Positions 14,254 through 20,848 of a DNA stretch of 20,848 bases are shown in pieces. Within the stretch, counting starts at the first letter, position 1, and each line of letters begins with the position of its first letter. A program made the position numbers and the translations under genes. This DNA is from Sedimentisphaerales bacterium (GTDB taxonomy: Bacteria; Planctomycetota; Phycisphaerae; Sedimentisphaerales; SG8-4): NCBI GenBank assembly GCA_016932895.1, contig JAFGCA010000031.1, positions 1 to 20,848 on the forward strand. Reading direction: 5' to 3'. The notes beneath the pieces are model-generated. The model searched no databases, was not told where the DNA came from, and worked only from the letters and a program-made list of their open reading frames with translations.

Positions 14254-14562
14254 ATGGTCGCGACGAAACAGCAAAAAGAGCAGCTCATGCGAGATTTGGC
14301 CGCCTGCCTGAGCGGAGAGAGAGAAGTCTGCAAGGTGGTCGTCTTCGGGTCGTTTCTCCGAACCGCGACTCCCAATGACCTGGATGTGGCGGTTTTTGAG
14401 GACAGCGATGAGGACTACCTGCCCCTGGCGCTGAAGTACCGGCGGCTCTTGCGACCGATAGCGGACCAGATTCCCGTCGACGTGATCCCGGTGCGCCCCG
14501 GCGTTGCCAGCAGTTCCTTCCTGACTGAGATACAAAAAGGGGAAGTCGTTTATGAGCGATGA
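14254..14562 (+). CDS. MNT-type nucleotidyltransferase (antitoxin-like)
   Basis: A 102-residue minimal nucleotidyltransferase. The key motif is VVVFGSFLRTATPNDLDVAV: GS, then the D-x-D metal pair; a third acidic residue lies in PVDVIPV. Proteins of this family pair with HEPN toxins (MntA-HepT), where MNT AMPylates the toxin. ATG 14254 is chosen because GAAAGGGCG lies upstream and eight earlier codons lack support. The normal Arg-Gly after GSxA is altered to GSFLRTA. A new ATG at 14552 overlaps its 3' end, where the HEPN gene should begin, but that frame stops after 14 codons. It may therefore be an orphan. Confidence 0.8.
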   Translation: MVATKQQKEQLMRDLAACLSGEREVCKVVVFGSFLRTATPNDLDVAVFEDSDEDYLPLALKYRRLLRPIADQIPVDVIPVRPGVASSSFLTEIQKGEVVYER

Positions 14563-14596
14563 GGCCTCGACGTGGGCATCTACCGGCAGTGCGTGA
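14552..14596 (+). pseudogene. possible stump of a HEPN toxin gene
   Basis: ATG 14552 overlaps the MNT stop by 11 bp, the usual layout of MNT-HEPN pairs. The frame reads MSDEASTWASTGSA and then stops at TGA 14594-14596. The MSDE..W start resembles HEPN toxins. In 14597-14726 none of the three forward frames shows a HEPN helix bundle or an R-x4-6-H motif, so the rest seems deleted rather than merely frameshifted. The resemblance is short and could be chance. Confidence 0.3.
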
Positions 14597-14726
14597 TGCT
14601 GGCGCAGGACACTCTTGCGGTCCCGCAGAACATCGCAAGCGCGCAAGAAAGCGCCGCGATCTCAGGCCCAGGGATGCAAGCGTGCGTCCGATTGCACGGG
14701 CCGAGATCCGTTCGGGGCGAAAGAGG

Positions 14727-15596
14727 TTATCCATGCTTCTCTTCGACCGGCCCAGAATCACCTGTGCCCATTTCAGCGAGCGCCTTGATGGCTTGATCGA
14801 CAAAGGAATAGAAGCCTGGAAAGAGTAAAAGCGCTGCCTCTGCGTCCTCGTAGGAAACCTCAACCGCCGTTGGGTGGCCACTCTTGTTCCGAAGCCCACG
14901 GGCGTATTCGAAGATAGGCGTAAGCTTGCGGTCCAGGGCATCTGCAACGCTCCCAGGAAGCTCCTTGTTTCCAGCCAAATCCAGCAACGCCTCACGGACC
15001 TTCCGGAAGGTGGCTGAAATGGAAACCGGCGACTTGGCCGCTTTGTCGAGTTCCTTTTTCAGTTTCTCCGACCATGGATGAGCGCTTGACTCAGAAAGGG
15101 ACTGAGCAAGTAAGAGGATCAGACGCTCACAAGCACATCCGATCATTACCGAGGCTGCCCGGCTCAGGCCGGCAGCCCACGCCCCGACAGCTTCATCAAC
15201 ATATGTCATGACAACTTCGTCTGGAGACTTAACGCCATCTCGAATTCTTGCGCAGAAGAGGACTGGATTGTGAGGTGAAGCCTCACCGTTCTCAAGTAAC
15301 CTGCGTCCCCGCGCGGTTAGATATAGTGCTTCAATGCGTTCGACGCCGCTAGGTAAATTCTGAACTGCGCCGCCTCGCACGCCCGTCAACACGACAATAC
15401 CTACGCGTTGAAGCCAAGACCAGTGGGTAAAGACTACGTCTGCGTCCCACATCGCACCTTCTTTTGACGCTCTATCCGCGACGGCTTGAAGGAAGCTGAA
15501 AGGGGCCTGTGGGCTAAGCTGGGTGTTGAGGAGCGTGTCGTCCATGATCCGCGTGAGGACCTCGGCATTTGAAGTTCCACCATTCGTCTCGCTCAT
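14727..15596 (-). CDS. HEPN-like protein with winged-helix-like N-terminal half
   Basis: A 289-residue protein not assigned to a named family. The N-terminal part has ALYLTARGRRLLENGE, which looks like the end of a winged-helix domain. The middle and C-terminal parts are helical. IFEYARGLRNKSGHPTAVE near residue 245 contains RNKSGH, the R-N-x3-H form of the HEPN RNase motif, in the usual context of abortive-infection HEPN proteins. It ends with a charged tail, GDSGPVEEKHG. ATG 15596 is preferred because GGAG lies nine bases before it; ATG 15605 is the alternative. It runs convergent to the MNT gene, with about 164 bp between the stops. Composition is lower in GC than the diheme gene. An RNA-cleaving role is inference. 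Confidence 0.7.
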   Translation of the reverse strand: MSETNGGTSNAEVLTRIMDDTLLNTQLSPQAPFSFLQAVADRASKEGAMWDADVVFTHWSWLQRVGIVVLTGVRGGAVQNLPSGVERIEALYLTARGRRLLENGEASPHNPVLFCARIRDGVKSPDEVVMTYVDEAVGAWAAGLSRAASVMIGCACERLILLLAQSLSESSAHPWSEKLKKELDKAAKSPVSISATFRKVREALLDLAGNKELPGSVADALDRKLTPIFEYARGLRNKSGHPTAVEVSYEDAEAALLLFPGFYSFVDQAIKALAEMGTGDSGPVEEKHG

Positions 15597-15742
15597 TTTG
15601 GGCATCTCCAAGAATATGAAGCACTCTTAAATACCTCGCTCGCAAGTGTATCACCAAACCAAGTTTCGCACAAGTAATCCAGCGGCGCCAGCCCTGATGC
15701 ACAGTCATCTTCCTATGACACAGAGACTGTGGCCCATTCGTA

Positions 15743-18388
15743 TCAGTCGGTGTTTTGGTTGGTGGCGAGGTGTTTTTCGATGAAGGCGATTTTGGCGGCG
15801 GGTCCGCCGGCGTCGAAGGTGGTCCATTGGGTCGGGGCGTCGCCGGTGCGCTGGAAGCGCAGGAGCATCTCGATGTTGCGTCGCTCGATGGCGGCCATGC
15901 GATCGCGCTTGTGCTGGTAGTAGGCGTACTCGGCCCTGGCCTTTTCCGGCCAGGCGCCCGCCTCCAGGTAGGAGCCGCAATAGGGTACGCCTAAGTCGAT
16001 CCAGCAGGCGATTCTGTCCAGCTCTTCGGGGGCGAGGCGCACGCCCGCGTGTCCGTCGGCCAGCATCTCGAAGAGCCCGCTTTGCGTCGAGCCGGCCGCA
16101 CGGGGCGCCAGCATCGGCGGCGCCGACTGCGCCGTGACCCAGGAGACGAGACGGTTCGGCTGTCCCTGGATGCTGTCTTTCCAGCGCTCGGGTCGGCCGG
16201 CCCGCGTCAGCGCGAGGTAGCTGTCGGACCAGTACCGCATGGCCGTGGGGTCGTGATTTGCATGGCTCAACAGGCTGAAAGCTCGCCCCTCGGCGGGGCG
16301 GCTCTCGCTCTCGACGAGAGGACGGTCCCAGTCGAGCTTCTGGTTGCGGTCGTCGTGACACGAGATGCAGCGCTTATCGAGGATCGGTTGAATCTCCTTG
16401 AGAAAGCTGAACCCGCGCGGCGGCCCGTAAAACCGGTCCAGGTCCTGCGCACCCCGTTTCATCGCCAGGGTGTGGCTGTCGCGCGCGGGCGTGTCATGTT
16501 TGCCCTCGTGGCAGCCGACGCACGAGAAGGTCTCGCCCGGCTGCAGGGTGGACCACGACCGCATGGTCTGGACGGCGCGGTTGCTCCGGTCGAGGGCCTG
16601 GAAGTAGACGGGCGTTCGGGCGGGGACTTTGAAGCAGGCCGAGCCGTCCTCGTAAACCGCCGCCTCGCCGAGCACGACCTTGACGTCCCAGCACCCGTTG
16701 CCGATCGATACCGGCGTGCTGGACAGCGCTGCGCCGCCTTCGCCTGAGCTGAAGTTGCGTCCGAATCCGGCCGCACGATACTCCAGGGCCACGACGCGCA
16801 GCTTCGCAATCGTCCCCCGCGCCACACCGGCTAATCCCGGCCCGCGATAGATGTCCTGGACATAGTAGACGCCTTCGGTCTGCGCGTGATCGACGGTGCC
16901 GCGCCGGGCGGGGGCAGCGGGACGCGCCGCCAGCGGCACGGGCTGGTTGCACGAGATCTTCGCGTCCCAGGCCAAAAGCTCGCGCCGGCCCTCGATGTCC
17001 ATGAAGTAGATCCCGTATGGGCGGGGGTACTGCCGGTTGGGACTGCCGACGGGATCGCAGGTGACCAGGAAGCGCTGCTCGTCCAGCGGGTAGGGGTACT
17101 GGAACTGGTCGCCATCTTGCCCGTAGGCGTCGACGCGGGAGGCGGGCGTCTCACGCGGCGGACAGATCAGTTGCACGCCGCTGGCTTCCTGCGTGCCGCG
17201 CCCGCAATCGATCAGAATGAGCTTGCCGCGCTGGTGACAGTGGTGTCCCGAGGCCACGGCGATGAGCTTGTGGCTGCCGGGGATGCCGCGCGCGTGCAGG
17301 ATCGTCGTGGGGAACCAGGAATTGTTGCCGTAGAACTCGGTTTGGGCGGTTCCGTCGTGGTTCATGACGAAGAGCGGCTGCGGGTAGATCTGGCCCCGGT
17401 CGTTGTAGTCCCAGCGCGTGTAGATGACCCGGCCGTCCGGGAGCACCTTCGGATAGTTCGTGTGGACCTGGTCGTAGGTGAGGCGCCGCAGGAACCGGCC
17501 TACGCCGTCGCAGACGTAGAGGTTGGTCACGTCGGTCCACCAGCAATCCACGATCTGCGCGCAGCGCGTGGAATTGAACAGGATGTTGCCGTCGGGCAGA
17601 TAGACGGGCTCCACGTCGGCGAAGCCGAGGCCGAAGGTCAGTTGGCGGACCTCTCCGGTTTCGACGTTCAATTCGTAGATGTGAAAATCGTCCTCGTAGG
17701 CCGTATCGCGGCGCGAGAAGAGGATGCGCGTGCCGTCGCAGGAGACGTCGGGGTCGCGAATGAGACCGTCGGGTTCCTCAAGCAAAGTGTGGCTGGTGGT
17801 CGAGCCGTCGGCCGCTACTTCCAGCACGCAAAGTGCTGCGCCCATCCGCCAGTCGGCGTTGCCCCGCTTTCGCTCGGGGTATTGCGAGTCGGTGGGGTTC
17901 TCCGTGTAGGCGTAGTGACTTCCGCCTAAGTTGTAGTGCTTGGTGTAGACGATGCGCCGGTACGCCGCCACCAGCGGACGCAGCCGCTCGATGCGCCGCA
18001 GGCGGCATGCCCGCCGGTAGAGCGTGCGCCACGCGGGACTGTTGCCGGGCACGTTCTGCGTGCGAAGCTGCTCCATCTCCCGTCGAAATGTCCCGGCCGC
18101 TTCCCGCGCGCCGCGGCGCTGAAGTTCGAGCAACACCTTCTCCACCATGGCCGACTCGATCGCGGCCCCGTCGCCGCTGCGAAAACAGGCCGAGACATCC
18201 GGACCATGGTCCTGCATCATCCAGTCCTTCTCCATCTCGCCAACCGGCACGGCCGCGACGCGCCGGCCGGCGCGATCGGAAAGACGCAATTCCGCCGCGT
18301 CGCCGTGCGCAAGGCTCGACGCAATCAGAAGAAGGGCCAAAACGCAAGTGGTCGTGCAGACAATATGGTCCTGATTGAACTTTTGCAA
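15743..18388 (-). CDS. exported diheme protein related to hydrazine synthase alpha subunit
   Basis: About 881 residues. After an N-terminal hydrophobic signal (CVLALLLIASSLAHGDAAE) comes a helical region, then a TolB/WD-like beta-propeller with repeated DG(T/N/R) turns: SCDGTRILFSRRD, PDGNILFNSTRCAQ, PDGRVIYTRWDY, NHDGTAQ. Two c-type heme sites follow, CVGCH (623-627) and CISCH (674-678). This order matches proteins annotated with the HZS-alpha domain, which are common in planctomycetes outside anammox. No beta/gamma subunits are nearby, so hydrazine synthesis is not implied. The start is uncertain: the frame is open to GTG 18625 and has an ATG at 18538, but these put 50-79 residues before the signal. 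TTG 18388 gives LQKFNQDHIVCTTTCVLALL, a normal export signal, and is used here. The 5' end overlaps a nested inverted-repeat element. Confidence 0.82.
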   Translation of the reverse strand: MQKFNQDHIVCTTTCVLALLLIASSLAHGDAAELRLSDRAGRRVAAVPVGEMEKDWMMQDHGPDVSACFRSGDGAAIESAMVEKVLLELQRRGAREAAGTFRREMEQLRTQNVPGNSPAWRTLYRRACRLRRIERLRPLVAAYRRIVYTKHYNLGGSHYAYTENPTDSQYPERKRGNADWRMGAALCVLEVAADGSTTSHTLLEEPDGLIRDPDVSCDGTRILFSRRDTAYEDDFHIYELNVETGEVRQLTFGLGFADVEPVYLPDGNILFNSTRCAQIVDCWWTDVTNLYVCDGVGRFLRRLTYDQVHTNYPKVLPDGRVIYTRWDYNDRGQIYPQPLFVMNHDGTAQTEFYGNNSWFPTTILHARGIPGSHKLIAVASGHHCHQRGKLILIDCGRGTQEASGVQLICPPRETPASRVDAYGQDGDQFQYPYPLDEQRFLVTCDPVGSPNRQYPRPYGIYFMDIEGRRELLAWDAKISCNQPVPLAARPAAPARRGTVDHAQTEGVYYVQDIYRGPGLAGVARGTIAKLRVVALEYRAAGFGRNFSSGEGGAALSSTPVSIGNGCWDVKVVLGEAAVYEDGSACFKVPARTPVYFQALDRSNRAVQTMRSWSTLQPGETFSCVGCHEGKHDTPARDSHTLAMKRGAQDLDRFYGPPRGFSFLKEIQPILDKRCISCHDDRNQKLDWDRPLVESESRPAEGRAFSLLSHANHDPTAMRYWSDSYLALTRAGRPERWKDSIQGQPNRLVSWVTAQSAPPMLAPRAAGSTQSGLFEMLADGHAGVRLAPEELDRIACWIDLGVPYCGSYLEAGAWPEKARAEYAYYQHKRDRMAAIERRNIEMLLRFQRTGDAPTQWTTFDAGGPAAKIAFIEKHLATNQNTD

Positions 18389-18547
18389 AATGGAGATTAG
18401 GCTTACTTTAGGGAGGAAAAATCTCCTGCGTGATTTTTCCTCCCGAGAACGTACGTGCTTTTCGTATAGGTGTATAAGCTCCTTCTTCAAGGAAATCACA
18501 CCAACGATTTCCTTGAAGAATATAAGCCTAATCTCCATTTTGCAAAA
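18381..18547. repeat. 167-bp nested inverted-repeat element (three-stem)
   Basis: Outer arms are a perfect 25-bp inverted repeat: 18381-18405 begins TTTTGCAAAATGGAGATTAG and 18523-18547 is its exact complement. Inside are two perfect hairpins: GGGAGGAAAAATC (18411-18423) with GATTTTTCCTCCC (18432-18444), and TTCTTCAAGGAAATC (18483-18497) with GATTTCCTTGAAGAA (18506-18520). Each has an 8-nt loop. The 18449-18456 octamer ACGTACGT is also palindromic. No clear target duplication flanks it. It is AT-richer than the genes around it and contains the likely start region of the diheme gene. Confidence 0.9.
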
Positions 18548-18655
18548 CTCTTGGTTCTGACTTCGGTGCATAGGCTCCTGTATCCCCCGGTTGGGAGGTT
18601 CATCCGTGACGCCAACGTTCACCACCGAACGAGACCCGCGTCACAGGCGCCTTCC

Positions 18656-18683
18656 AGCATACCACAATCGCCCCGAAATCCAA
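18656..18683 (-). promoter_or_regulatory. candidate promoter for the diheme gene
   Basis: On the minus strand TTGGAT (18683-18678), 16 bp, TATGCT (18661-18656). Transcription would start near 18649, giving a leader of about 260 nt that includes the whole three-stem element before the preferred TTG start. Confidence 0.5.
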
Positions 18684-18803
18684 ATACTCTCGCCGATCCC
18701 CCGCCGTCGCCGGGTCCAGGCTGCGCCTCGCACGCCATCTCGTCGTCGAACGATAGCGGTGTGCACGACACACCCTGCATCCGCCCAAAGCCAGTCGTCC
18801 AAA

Positions 18804-18828
18804 GTAGGGTGGGTTCTTAACCCACGCG
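18804..18828. repeat. palindromic repeat after the beta-helix gene
   Basis: GTAGGGTGGGTTCTTAACCC then ACGCG: a 7-bp stem (18809-18815 with 18819-18825) and a 3-nt loop, 12 bp past the stop codon of the minus-strand gene. It is a relative of 1781-1807. No U-tract is present. Confidence 0.55.
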
Positions 18829-18839
18829 TTTGTTCGTTC

Positions 18840-20848
18840 TCATTCCTCCACCATCCGGCCGCTTTCGAGCCAATGGTTCAGCAATATGACGAGGTCCTTG
18901 AAATCGACCTTGCAGTCCCCGTTGATATCGCCGGCGATGGGGGTCTTGCAGAGTCGCTGGCCGAAATACGATTTGCCGGCCTCGGCCGTGCCGCCGTAGG
19001 CGCCCATGTTGATCACGCCGCCGTTGGGGAACGGCTCGTAGCCGATGGGACTGTTCGGATCGCCCCCGTCGATGCAGGGGCTCGTGACATCGTCCTGCAC
19101 CCATGCTTCACTGACCGGGTCCCAGCGCCCCGCCTCACTTCTGAGGTGATAGTCCCCCTCCACGAAAAAGTCATCGTTCGGATCGTCCGGTGTCCCATTC
19201 GCGTCCCAATACCCCGCGTCTGCGAAACACGGATCGGCGTCGATGTTGCCTGGGCCCCAGGTCAGCGTGCCATTGGACCCGAACGAAATGCCTACCTGAC
19301 TGCCTTCCAGGAGACTGTAGGAGACCGAAACCGTTGCCGGAGATTCCTTGATAGCGATTGTGAAGCCTTCCGACGCCTCGTTTTCCCAGAAGATCGAATT
19401 CGTGATGCTGGTTACACCTTCAGATCGAGCGTAGAGCACTCCCCCTTTCCCATCTGCTTGATTTCCACAGAACGTGCAGTTGACTATCGTGGTATTCCCA
19501 GAAGCTGCGAATATCGCACCTCCGTGAGAAGTGGACTTGTTTCCGTAGAAATGACACCTGCTCAACAAAGGGCTGGCAATGCCAATGTATAGCGCGCCTC
19601 CACCTCGATAGGTGGAGATATTCCCGTAGAAACAACAGTCGACAAAAACTGGGCTGCCGCCGATGTACACCGCTCCTCTTGGCCCCTCGTTGCCAAGAAA
19701 GAGACAGCCATAGAACCTGAAATTGGAATTGCCACCGAGGTAAACGGCTGCCCCACTCGAGCCTTCATTCTGTCTGAATGTGCAGTCGGTGAAGACCAGC
19801 TCGCGACTACCTGCGACAGCACTGCCCGCGTTCTCGCTAAACACACAACGATCCACCGCCCCGCTGGCCTCATATACGTACACAGTCTCATGCCCGCCGA
19901 CGTGGCCGTTTTCGACAAGATCACAAGCAACAAGCTCGTGTTGGCATTCCCAAGTGTAGATCGCCGCGCCACTGCCGAGCCAAATGTTGTTTCGCTCGAA
20001 CTGACACCTTCTCATCGCAAGTACTCCGTCGGTGGCACCAAAGACCGCTCCGCCGCTAAACTCCGCGAAGTTCTCGACACATCGGCACTCCTCCATATCA
20101 AGCGTCCCGCCCTCCAGACTATATATCGCACCACCGCCGCCCATGGCAGAGTTAGCGACAAAGAGGCACGCCTTTAAGGTGGGATGACCTCCCGCGTGAA
20201 GCAATGCGCCGCCCCGATCATCCTCCCCGAAAATGACTGTCGAACTGCGGCCAAACCAGTACGGTGGAGAGTACGCGTGGCCCCCGGTGATTGTAACCCC
20301 TTCCAGTACGGCCGTTTGACCAACGCCGCGGCTCGTGACGACGTGCAGGCAGTTCTCCTGTCGGGTTGACTCGATCAACGGGCACCACACGTCCGGCCGC
20401 ACCCAGTTCCCTTCGTTCGGATCCTCCACGAAGTCAAGCGCGTCCTCGCTCAGTACATCGTCGCCGGCCAAGTCCCCGCTGAGGATCGTCTCGTACGCTT
20501 CCACATCCCAATCGTCCGGCTCCGGTGCCCCCAGTCCGGCGTATCCGCCGCGTAACGTCGTCTCGTTCGCGAGAAAAAAGCTCGCCGTCCGGTACCCCGT
20601 CCCGGCGGGATTCGCGGCGTCTCGGTCCGGCCGGTAGGTTCCCTGGGCGAGGCGGATTTCGACGGGTTCCTCCGTCGCTGCGGCCTCGGCCAGGGCGTCC
20701 TGGAGAAACGTATACGCGGTGGCCCAGGAAGAGCCGTCGCCTCCGGGCGGGGCGTCGTCATCGACGTAGATCGCCTTGGCGCACGCACCACCGGCGACAG
20801 CCAGCACCATCGCTACAACCGTCAGAACCACTCGTCCGGCCCACTTCA
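18840..20848 (-). CDS. secreted right-handed beta-helix protein with dockerin-like C-terminus (start codon cut by window edge)
   Basis: The frame is open to the window edge. Its last complete codons give KWAGRVVLTVVAMVLAVAGG, preceded by TG, so ATG with its A at 20849 is very probable and yields 669 residues with a classic signal peptide ending near ACAKA. GTG 20831 would remove the charged start. After IYVDDDAPPGGDGSSWATAY, the start typical of these proteins, come about eleven beta-helix coils with C-x-F-x-x-N and GGA(I/V/L) repeats (CHFYGNKSTSHGGAIF, CTFCGNQADGKGG), as in POMP-like and pectin-lyase folds. DP-rich loops and SPCIDGGDPNSPIGYEP follow. The end has GDINGDCKVDFKDLVILLNH, a calcium-binding dockerin-like repeat common in Phycisphaerae. 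It is probably a cell-surface or secreted protein; substrate unknown. Confidence 0.9.
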   Translation of the reverse strand, partial: KWAGRVVLTVVAMVLAVAGGACAKAIYVDDDAPPGGDGSSWATAYTFLQDALAEAAATEEPVEIRLAQGTYRPDRDAANPAGTGYRTASFFLANETTLRGGYAGLGAPEPDDWDVEAYETILSGDLAGDDVLSEDALDFVEDPNEGNWVRPDVWCPLIESTRQENCLHVVTSRGVGQTAVLEGVTITGGHAYSPPYWFGRSSTVIFGEDDRGGALLHAGGHPTLKACLFVANSAMGGGGAIYSLEGGTLDMEECRCVENFAEFSGGAVFGATDGVLAMRRCQFERNNIWLGSGAAIYTWECQHELVACDLVENGHVGGHETVYVYEASGAVDRCVFSENAGSAVAGSRELVFTDCTFRQNEGSSGAAVYLGGNSNFRFYGCLFLGNEGPRGAVYIGGSPVFVDCCFYGNISTYRGGGALYIGIASPLLSRCHFYGNKSTSHGGAIFAASGNTTIVNCTFCGNQADGKGGVLYARSEGVTSITNSIFWENEASEGFTIAIKESPATVSVSYSLLEGSQVGISFGSNGTLTWGPGNIDADPCFADAGYWDANGTPDDPNDDFFVEGDYHLRSEAGRWDPVSEAWVQDDVTSPCIDGGDPNSPIGYEPFPNGGVINMGAYGGTAEAGKSYFGQRLCKTPIAGDINGDCKVDFKDLVILLNHWLESGRMVEE

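Larger units (their letters stand above)
18389..18839. other. gap between diheme gene and beta-helix gene
   Basis: It contains most of the three-stem element (to 18547), a candidate minus-strand promoter (18656-18683) and a palindromic repeat (18804-18828). In 18548-18650 and 18690-18800 I see nothing else; short ORFs across it are not supported. Confidence 0.6.

Noticed and set aside
13126..14646. 506-codon minus-strand ORF across rsmB, the toxin-antitoxin pair and the MNT gene
   Set aside because: It crosses four genes that have clear family motifs on the plus strand. Its own translation has no motif.
14559..14828. 89-codon plus-strand ORF after the MNT gene as the HEPN partner
   Set aside because: It is Arg-rich with no HEPN motif and overlaps the 3' end of the better-supported minus-strand gene.
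18388..18625. N-terminal extension of the diheme protein to GTG 18625
   Set aside because: It would translate the palindromic element and put 79 residues ahead of a normal export signal. It is retained only as an alternative.

Overview
The window reads as a Gram-negative, GC-rich bacterial chromosome, most likely a planctomycete of the Phycisphaerae (inference). Support comes from a secreted beta-helix protein ending in a dockerin-like GDINGDCKVDFKDLVILLNH tail, a diheme protein related to hydrazine synthase alpha, LptB and YidC (so an outer membrane and inner-membrane insertion), and many short dispersed palindromic repeats. No rRNA, tRNA or CRISPR array was seen.

Layout. 1-3203 is accessory: the last 20 codons of an upstream gene, a repeat-rich gap, a PUA/EVE-like plus PDDEXK (NucS-like) nuclease (851-1771) and an HNH-AP2 nuclease (1995-2774). 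The two nucleases sit between inverted ~110-bp repeat arms (164-273 and 2805-2914). 3204-7678 is a minus-strand housekeeping block, read metallophosphoesterase, yidC, mnmE. 7907-13542 is a plus-strand run, lptB, AAA ATPase, TOPRIM-like protein, def, fmt, rsmB, starting from a clear sigma70-type promoter. Def and Fmt remove and add the formyl group of initiator Met, and RsmB methylates 16S rRNA. The AAA/TOPRIM pair has a defence-system look, lower GC, and is spliced tightly between lptB and def.

13596-15596 is a small toxin-antitoxin/defence patch: a RelB-like antitoxin and ParE/RelE toxin behind a promoter that predicts a leaderless mRNA, an MNT nucleotidyltransferase whose expected HEPN partner is missing or reduced to 14 codons, and a convergent gene with a HEPN-type RNKSGH motif. 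15743-20848 holds two large minus-strand exported proteins: the diheme HZS-alpha-like protein and the beta-helix/dockerin protein, whose start codon lies one base outside the window.

Most unusual are the repeats. The same dispersed families found between genes also occur in frame inside genes: a GGGATTGGAGATT-type array lengthens the MnmE G domain by about 38 residues, and two different repeats sit in frame in RsmB. Several intergenic elements share a nested plan of outer inverted repeats around inner hairpins. The best is 18381-18547, with perfect 25-bp outer arms and two perfect inner hairpins, overlapping the 5' end of the diheme gene. The AAA/TOPRIM pair and this repeat system are the best candidates for something undescribed.
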